A stretch of DNA of 64,000 nucleotides from Nocardia sp. BSTN01. GTDB lineage: Bacteria > Actinomycetota > Actinomycetes > Mycobacteriales > Mycobacteriaceae. Positions 58,806 through 64,000 of this stretch are shown in pieces. Each line of letters begins with the position of its first letter. Position 1 is the stretch's first letter. Below the pieces are notes generated by a model that was not told the origin of the DNA, did no database searches, and saw nothing but the letters and a program-made list of their open reading frames with translations. Both the position numbers and the translations under genes were made by a program. The DNA is taken from assembly GCF_015354405.1 (NCBI RefSeq), contig NZ_JADKYP010000037.1, positions 1-64,000 on the forward strand. Reading direction: 5' to 3'.

Positions 58806-60443
58806 TCATTCCGACTCCATGTGCGGATACCGGTAGTCGGTCGGTGGCACGAAGGTTTCCTTCAGCGTGCGGGGCGCGACCCAGCGCAGCAGATTCAGAT
58901 ACGACCCGGCCTTGTCGTCGGTGCCGGAGGCGCGCGCACCGCCGAAGGGCTGCTGACCGACCACCGCGCCGGTCGGCTTGTCGTTGACATAGAAATTGCC
59001 CGCGGTGAAGCGCAGCGTGCCGGCGGCCCGGTCGATCGCGGCCCGATCGCGGGCGAAGACCGCCCCGGTGAGCGCGTAGGGCGCCGCCGAATCCACGTCC
59101 GCCAGTATCGAATCGAACGCCTCGGGATGATCGTCGTCGTACACGTACACCGACAGGACCGGGCCGAAGTATTCGGTGGTGAACGCCTCGTCACGCGGCG
59201 TATCGGCGAGGAGCACGGTGGGCTGGACGAAGAAGCCCTCGCTGTCGTCGTAGGTACCGCCCGCCGGAATGCCCAGGCCGGCCGAGCGGGCCCGCTCGAT
59301 CGCGGCGACGTTCTTGTCGTAGGCGCGCCGATCGATCACCGCCCCACCGAAATTCGACAGATCCGCCACGTCGCCGTAGCTCAGTTCGTCGACCTGGGTG
59401 AGGAAATCGTCGCCCATCTCCCGCCACAGCGAGCGCGGAATATAGGCACGGGAGGCGGCCGAACACTTCTGTCCCTGATATTCGTAGGCGCCGCGAATCA
59501 GCGCGGTACGCAGGGCGCCCGGATCGGCCGAGCGGTGCGCGAGAATGAAATCCTTCCCGCCGGTCTCCCCCACCAGCCGCGGATATCCGTGGTAGCGGCC
59601 GATATTCGAGCTCACCCGCTGCCACAGGTGCTGGAAGGTGCGGGTCGAGCCGGTGAAGTGGATACCGGCCAGGCGCGGATCGGTCAGCGCGGCCTCCGAC
59701 AGTTCGATGCCGTCACCGGTGACCAGATTGATCACCCCCGGCGGCAGCCCCGCCTCCTCGAGCACCAGCATCGTGTAGTAGGCCGCCAGTGTCTGGGTGG
59801 GTGAGGGCTTCCACACCACGGTATTGCCCATCAGCGCCGGCGCGGTCGGCAGATTCCCGGCGATCGCGCTGAAGTTGAACGGGGTGATCGCGTAGACGAA
59901 ACCCTCGAGCGGGCGGTAGTCCATCCGATTCCACACGCCCGCAGACGATTCCGGCTGCTGTGCCAGGATGTGACTGGCGAAGGCGACGTTGAACCGCCAG
60001 AAGTCCACCAGCTCGCAGGGCGCGTCGATTTCGGCCTGATACGCCGATTTCGACTGGCCCAGCATGGTCGCGGCGGCCACCGTCTCCCGCCACGGCCCGG
60101 CCAGCAGATCGGCCGCCCGCAGCAGCACCGCGGCGCGCTCGGTGAACGGCAGCGACCGCCACTGCGGCGCCGCGGCCGTCGCGGCTTCGATCGCGGCCCG
60201 GCCTTCCTCCTGAGTCACATCGGCGTAGGTGCCCAGCGCGTGCGCGTGCCGATGCGGCATCACGATCTCGGAGCGGGGCCCGGTCCCCGGCCGATGCTTG
60301 CCGCCGATCACCAGCGGCACATCGACCGTTCGCCCGGAGATTTCGTCAAGTTTGCCGATCAGTAGTTCTCGTTCCCGGCTCCCCGGCGCATACGAGTGAA
60401 CCGGCTCGTTCGCCGGAGTCGGGACAACCGTGACAGCGTCCAT
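58806..60443 (-). CDS. pruA: L-glutamate gamma-semialdehyde (P5C) dehydrogenase
   Basis: This 545-residue aldehyde dehydrogenase (ALDH4 type) converts the proline dehydrogenase product to glutamate with NAD+. It has AITPFNFSAIAGNLPTAPAL, NTVVWKPSPTQTLAAYYTML, GIHFTGSTRTFQHLW, the catalytic Glu region LVGETGGKDFIL, the catalytic Cys in YEYQGQKCSAASR and EYFGPVLSVYVYDD. Also called rocA in mycobacteria (Rv1187). The start at 60443 (ATG) opens the conserved AVTVVPTPANEPVHSYAPGS. It is the first gene of the proline-use operon. Confidence 0.95.
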   Translation of the reverse strand: MDAVTVVPTPANEPVHSYAPGSRERELLIGKLDEISGRTVDVPLVIGGKHRPGTGPRSEIVMPHRHAHALGTYADVTQEEGRAAIEAATAAAPQWRSLPFTERAAVLLRAADLLAGPWRETVAAATMLGQSKSAYQAEIDAPCELVDFWRFNVAFASHILAQQPESSAGVWNRMDYRPLEGFVYAITPFNFSAIAGNLPTAPALMGNTVVWKPSPTQTLAAYYTMLVLEEAGLPPGVINLVTGDGIELSEAALTDPRLAGIHFTGSTRTFQHLWQRVSSNIGRYHGYPRLVGETGGKDFILAHRSADPGALRTALIRGAYEYQGQKCSAASRAYIPRSLWREMGDDFLTQVDELSYGDVADLSNFGGAVIDRRAYDKNVAAIERARSAGLGIPAGGTYDDSEGFFVQPTVLLADTPRDEAFTTEYFGPVLSVYVYDDDHPEAFDSILADVDSAAPYALTGAVFARDRAAIDRAAGTLRFTAGNFYVNDKPTGAVVGQQPFGGARASGTDDKAGSYLNLLRWVAPRTLKETFVPPTDYRYPHMESE

Positions 60444-60555
60444 AACGCCAGGCTAGTCCGGTCATGCGCCGATGCAGCGGTAAACCGGCGAGTACGACGC
60501 GCGTCGCGTCGCCGGTCGATAGCTGACCTCGCCGGGGCGGGGCCCGGCCGCCGTC

Positions 60556-61665
60556 TCAGGCGGACAGCCGGACCGCCGCGGCCGCGATGCGTTCGTCGGT
60601 CGCGGTCAGCGCGATGCGCACGTGCTCGGTACCGGTGGGACCGTAGAAGTCACCGGGTGCGGCGAGGATGCCGCGCTCGGCGAGCCAGTCCAGCGTGGTG
60701 CGGCAGTTCTCGCCGCGCGTGGACCACAGGTACAGGCCGGCCTCGGAGTGGTCGATGCGAAAACCCGCCTCCACCAACGCCTTTCGCAGCACCTCGCGAC
60801 GAGCCCGGTAGCGTTCACGCTGCTCGGCCTCGTGCCGGTCGTCGGCCAGCGCCGCGGTCATCGCGGCCTGGATCGGATACGGGACCATCATGCCGGAATG
60901 CTTACGCACCTCCAGCAGCTCGCGGATCAGCTCGAGGTCGCCGGTCACGAAACCGGCCCGATAGCTGGCCAGATTCGACGTCTTCGACAACGAGTGGATG
61001 GCCAGCAGACCCGTGTGGTCGCCGTCGCTGACGCGCGGGTCGAGGATGGAAACCGCCTCGGCATCCCAGGTCAGGCCCAGGTAGCACTCGTCGGAGGCGA
61101 CGATCGCGCCGCGTTCGCGCGCGAACGACACCACCTTGCGCAGATGGTCGATGCCGAGCACCCGGCCGGTGGGGTTGGACGGCGAGTTCAGATAGATCAG
61201 CGCCGGCGATTCCGGGCCCAGCCGGGTCATGCCGTCCGCGCGCAGAATTCGCGATCCCGACAGCAGCGCGCCCACCTCGTAGGTCGGATACGCCACCTCG
61301 GGAATCACCACCAGATCCGCGGGGCCGAGGCCGAGCAGTCGCGGCAAGCCGGCGATCAGTTCCTTGGTGCCGATCACCGGCAGCACCGCATCGGAGCCGA
61401 TGCCGGACATGCCGAAGCGGCGCGCGACCGCCGCCACCGCGGCCTCCCGCAGTGCGGGGGTGCCGTAGGTGGCGGGATATCCGGGAACGTCGGCGGCCGA
61501 GTCCAGCGCCGCGCGGATCAGCGGATCGACCGGGTCGACCGGCGTACCCACCGACAGGTCGACGATGCCGTCGGGATGCGCCGCGGCGCGAGCCTTGGCC
61601 CCGGCGATGGTGTCCCAGGGAAAATCGGGCAGCAGACTGCTGACCCGCACACGATCGCGGATCAC
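60556..61665 (-). CDS. dapC: N-succinyldiaminopimelate aminotransferase (DapC, actinobacterial type)
   Basis: This is a 369-residue fold-type I PLP aminotransferase for the succinylated diaminopimelate branch. It has PDGIVDLSVGTPVDPVDP, GTKELIAGLPRLLGLG, LIYLNSPSNPTGRVL, VASDECYLGLTWD and the PLP-Lys motif HSLSKTSNLASYRAGF. The position next to the ferredoxin gene is the Rv1178 arrangement; in M. tuberculosis another locus has been called dapC, so function here rests on family membership. The GTG at 61665 follows the ferredoxin stop by 11 bases; a GTG at 61650 is also possible. Confidence 0.87.
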   Translation of the reverse strand: MIRDRVRVSSLLPDFPWDTIAGAKARAAAHPDGIVDLSVGTPVDPVDPLIRAALDSAADVPGYPATYGTPALREAAVAAVARRFGMSGIGSDAVLPVIGTKELIAGLPRLLGLGPADLVVIPEVAYPTYEVGALLSGSRILRADGMTRLGPESPALIYLNSPSNPTGRVLGIDHLRKVVSFARERGAIVASDECYLGLTWDAEAVSILDPRVSDGDHTGLLAIHSLSKTSNLASYRAGFVTGDLELIRELLEVRKHSGMMVPYPIQAAMTAALADDRHEAEQRERYRARREVLRKALVEAGFRIDHSEAGLYLWSTRGENCRTTLDWLAERGILAAPGDFYGPTGTEHVRIALTATDERIAAAAVRLSA

Positions 61666-61676
61666 CGAAGCGTTAC

Positions 61677-62000
61677 CTACTCGTTCGCCATCGGCGGCAG
61701 CGCGGCGATGAACGGCACGTCGTAGTCGGTCTTGCCGACCTTGGTTGCGCCGCCGGGCGAGCCGAGGTCGTCGAAGAAGTCGACGTTCGCGTTGATGTAC
61801 CCGCTCCACTGGTCCGGGGTGTCGTCCTCGTAGAAGATCGCTTCCACCGGGCACACCGGCTCACATGCACCACAGTCCACGCACTCGTCGGGTTGGATGT
61901 ACAGCATGCGATTGCCCTCGTAGATGCAGTCCACGGGGCATTCCTCGATGCACGCCTTGTCCTTCACGTCAACGCACGGTTCAGCGATGATGTACGGCAC
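61677..62000 (-). CDS. fdxC: Seven-iron ferredoxin
   Basis: This 107-residue ferredoxin has two cluster sites: EPCVDVKDKACIEECPVDCI near the N-terminus (with a spacing typical of a [3Fe-4S] plus [4Fe-4S] pair) and DECVDCGACEPVCPVEAIFY. It carries electrons to cytochrome P450s or other reductases; the abundant FdxC of mycobacteria is close in sequence. The GTG at 62000 (PYIIAEPCVD) has AGGAG 7 bases upstream; the longer reading upstream is not supported. Confidence 0.94.
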   Translation of the reverse strand: MPYIIAEPCVDVKDKACIEECPVDCIYEGNRMLYIQPDECVDCGACEPVCPVEAIFYEDDTPDQWSGYINANVDFFDDLGSPGGATKVGKTDYDVPFIAALPPMANE

Positions 62001-62290
62001 TGCCGTTCTCCTAGTCTGTCCTTGCCTGCGGGACACTTCCGCCCGCGCAACAGTATCCCGGCGACTCACATTACAACTGGTCAGCCTTGCCTAACTTGTC
62101 GATCCCGACGGGATGCGACACACCGTGTCCGGCGATGTTCTCCAGGCCGGTCCGGCGGTGTTCTCCGCGCCGGCTCGGCGGTGTCCGATTCACCGTGTTC
62201 GCCGCGTCCGGTTCACCGGGGCCACTGTGTGCGCGACGCCGCCTCCGCCAGTTCCGAGACTCCGGTACCGGAAGCGGCGCCGCGCCGCGA
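62001..62290. other. Intergenic region with imperfect repeats
   Basis: This stretch between ferredoxin and fbiC has no gene I can support. 62120-62225 contains several near-copies of an element like CGGTGTTCTCCGCG/TCACCGTGTTCGCCGCG, GC-rich and partly palindromic. The ferredoxin promoter should lie at about 62040-62090, where the sequence is less GC-rich. Confidence 0.45.
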
Positions 62291-64000
62291 TCAGCCGACC
62301 GTCAGCGGCAGGGCCGACACCTGGTGTTTCGGTATGCCGTAGGTGGTGGTGCGCTCCCGCACCGGGCGACCGATCCCGGCGCCGATCTCGACCAGTTCGG
62401 CCACCGACTTCGCCGAGCCGTGCTCCGATCCGGCCATCCGGGAAATGGTCTCCTCCATCAACGTACCGCCCAGATCGTTGGCGCCGCCGTTGAGCATCAC
62501 CTGGGTGCCGGTGATGCCCAGTTTCACCCAGCTGGTCTGGATATTGGTGATACGCCCGTGCAGCATGATGCGCGCCAGCGCGTGCGCCGCGCGGTTGTCC
62601 CGGATCGTCGGCCCCGGCCGCGACGCACCCGCCAGATACAGCGGCGCGCTCTGATGCACGAACGGCAGCAGCACGAATTCGGTGAACCCGCCGGTCTCGT
62701 CCTGAATGCCGCGCAGCACCCGCAGGTGGCCGACCCAGTGCTTCGGATTGTCGACGTGGCCGTACATCATCGTCGAACTCGACCGAATGCCGAGTTTGTG
62801 CGCGGTGGTGATCACGTCGATCCATGCCGAGGTGGGCAGCTTGCCCTTGGTGAGCGCCCAGCGCACCTCGTCGTCGAGGATTTCCGCTGCGGTGCCCGGA
62901 ATCGTATCCAGCCCGGCCTCTTTCAGCGCCGCGAGCCAATCGTGGATGCTCTGCCCGCCACGCGAGGCGCCGTTGACGATCTCCATCGGGCTGAAGGCGT
63001 GCACGTGCATCGAAGGCACCCGCTTCTTGACCGCCCGCACCAGATCGGCGTACCCGGTGACCGGCAGGTCGGGGTCGATGCCGCCCTGCATACACACCTC
63101 GGTGGCACCCTCCACATACGCTTCCCAGGCGCGTTCGGCGACCTCGTCGGCGGACAGGGTGAACGCGTCGGCATCGCCCTTGCGCTGCGCGAACGCGCAG
63201 AACCGGCAGCCGGTGTAGCAGATGTTGGTGAAGTTGATATTCCGGTTCACCACGTAGGTGACATCGTCGCCGACGGTATCGCGGCGCAGCTGATCGGCCA
63301 GGGCGGCGATGGCGTCGAGTTCCGGGCCGTCGGCGGTGGCCAGTGCCAGGTACTGGTCGTCGGTGAGCCCGGCCGGATCCGTCTCCGCGGCGCGCAGGGC
63401 GCTCAGCACGTCGGTATCGAGCTTCACCGGTGCGCTGAGCGAAAGTACTTGTTCCCGAACGGTTTCCCAGTCACCGAAGGCGCCGAGGCCGTCGCTGTCC
63501 AGCCCGGAATCGCTGCGGGACTCGGTGTTGCGGCCCTCGGTGTCGATGGCGGTGTTGAGATCCACCCGGCCCAGCGACTCCCAGGACTGGTCGGGTTCCT
63601 GCCACGGACGACCGGACGGATTCACCTCGCGAGCCAGGCCGGTGCGCGGATCGGCCAGTGCGGCAACATGTCCCAGCACCCGCGGGTCGATCCAGGGATT
63701 GCCGGCGAGCACATATTTCGGATGGGCCGTCAACCGCTCGGTCAGCGTGTAGCCGGCCTGTGCGGTCACCTCGGCGAGGACCTCGAGGTTCGGCCACGGC
63801 CGCTCCGGATTCACGTGATCCGGGGTCAGTGGCGACACCCCGCCCCAATCGTCGATACCGGCGTCGATCAGGGCCCGGCACTCGTCGAGCGACACCAGAT
63901 TCGGCGGGGCCTGAATCCGCATCTTGGGCCCCAGCAGCAGCCGGGTCACCGCGATCGTGGCGCGGAACTCCGCCAGGTCGGCGTCGGGGGTGTCGCGCAT
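62291..64000 (-). CDS. fbiC: FO synthase FbiC, partial
   Basis: The 3' two thirds of the gene for 7,8-didemethyl-8-hydroxy-5-deazariboflavin synthase, the F420 core-forming enzyme. About 570 of the usual roughly 850 residues are present; the CofG-type N-terminal part continues past 64000. The second radical-SAM domain (CofH-like) has [20 protein letters not shown] with the CxxxCxxC cluster motif, then [20 protein letters not shown] and [20 protein letters not shown], ending in [13 protein letters not shown]. An acidic insertion near residue 160 ([17 protein letters not shown]) lies between the halves. The CAT at the window end is internal and is not a start. Confidence 0.94.
   Translation of the reverse strand: MRDTPDADLAEFRATIAVTRLLLGPKMRIQAPPNLVSLDECRALIDAGIDDWGGVSPLTPDHVNPERPWPNLEVLAEVTAQAGYTLTERLTAHPKYVLAGNPWIDPRVLGHVAALADPRTGLAREVNPSGRPWQEPDQSWESLGRVDLNTAIDTEGRNTESRSDSGLDSDGLGAFGDWETVREQVLSLSAPVKLDTDVLSALRAAETDPAGLTDDQYLALATADGPELDAIAALADQLRRDTVGDDVTYVVNRNINFTNICYTGCRFCAFAQRKGDADAFTLSADEVAERAWEAYVEGATEVCMQGGIDPDLPVTGYADLVRAVKKRVPSMHVHAFSPMEIVNGASRGGQSIHDWLAALKEAGLDTIPGTAAEILDDEVRWALTKGKLPTSAWIDVITTAHKLGIRSSSTMMYGHVDNPKHWVGHLRVLRGIQDETGGFTEFVLLPFVHQSAPLYLAGASRPGPTIRDNRAAHALARIMLHGRITNIQTSWVKLGITGTQVMLNGGANDLGGTLMEETISRMAGSEHGSAKSVAELVEIGAGIGRPVRERTTTYGIPKHQVSALPLTVG

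Noticed and set aside
63998-64000. Apparent ATG start of fbiC at the window edge
   Set aside because: The Met lies inside the CofG domain; about a third of the protein is missing upstream.
1-64000. tRNA, rRNA, CRISPR arrays, transposases, phage genes
   Set aside because: I looked for cloverleaf-like sets, regularly spaced repeats, DDE/Tyr-recombinase text and terminal inverted repeats and saw none that I could support.

Overview
The window is high-GC actinobacterial chromosome, most likely Nocardia or a close mycolate-containing relative. The evidence is GTG/TTG starts, many leaderless promoters, F420 biosynthesis (FbiC) next to an F420-type oxidoreductase, the mycobacterial-type SigE/RseA/HtrA/TatB group, GpgS and GlgM/GlgC, and WS/DGAT and hemophore-like proteins. 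Gene order from about 13 kb to the right end is, from memory, the Mycobacterium tuberculosis Rv1173-Rv1239c region. The block from the DivIVA-like gene to tatB (23.8-39.3 kb) is flipped relative to its flanks in that comparison. No rRNA, tRNA, CRISPR array, insertion sequence or prophage was recognised.

Layout. 1-5.3 kb (minus): a partial DHA2 drug exporter, an Mtb12-like lipoprotein, a PAP2 / wax-ester-synthase-type acyltransferase fusion, a DMT permease and an orphan glycine-betaine-type binding lipoprotein. 5.7-8.5 kb (plus): a two-component system and a hemophore-like secreted protein, ending at a strong terminator shared with malic enzyme. 10.3-17.6 kb: a flavoprotein, a PHP phosphoesterase, CorA, a SUFU-domain protein, a stress-type membrane protein, DUF3224, a multiply frameshifted HadA-like dehydratase and a CoA-ester lyase. 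17.6-23.5 kb (plus): an MgtE-N/CBS protein, DUF1003, two tandem lytic transglycosylases and Mrp.

23.8-39.3 kb: DivIVA-like protein, Tag glycosylase, DUF3117, an RlmA-like methyltransferase, an ECF41-type sigma factor with a DoxX-like protein, glgM/glgC, a TetR-controlled ABC exporter, an O-methyltransferase, and the sigE-rseA-htrA-tatB envelope-stress group. 39.4-47.5 kb: an HTH protein, gpgS-folP2, fadD6, two LOG-family genes, and divergent dapE/dapD.

47.6-50.9 kb is accessory. A minus-strand operon (small unknown protein, DUF6879, XRE-DUF5753 regulator) diverges from a plus-strand chain of very small, translationally coupled ORFs that includes a membrane microprotein and a secreted protein. 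51-57.8 kb holds an F420/PPOX enzyme, fadD36, and two MpaB-type oxygenase paralogues separated by a second XRE-DUF5753 / DUF397 / DUF397 island and a TetR gene with a clear palindromic operator. 57.8-64 kb (minus): proline catabolism (proline dehydrogenase, P5C dehydrogenase), dapC, a 7Fe ferredoxin and fbiC, which is cut by the window edge.

The best candidates for something new are the coupled microprotein operon facing the DUF6879/XRE module, the DUF397 island between the oxygenase paralogues, and the flipped SigE block.
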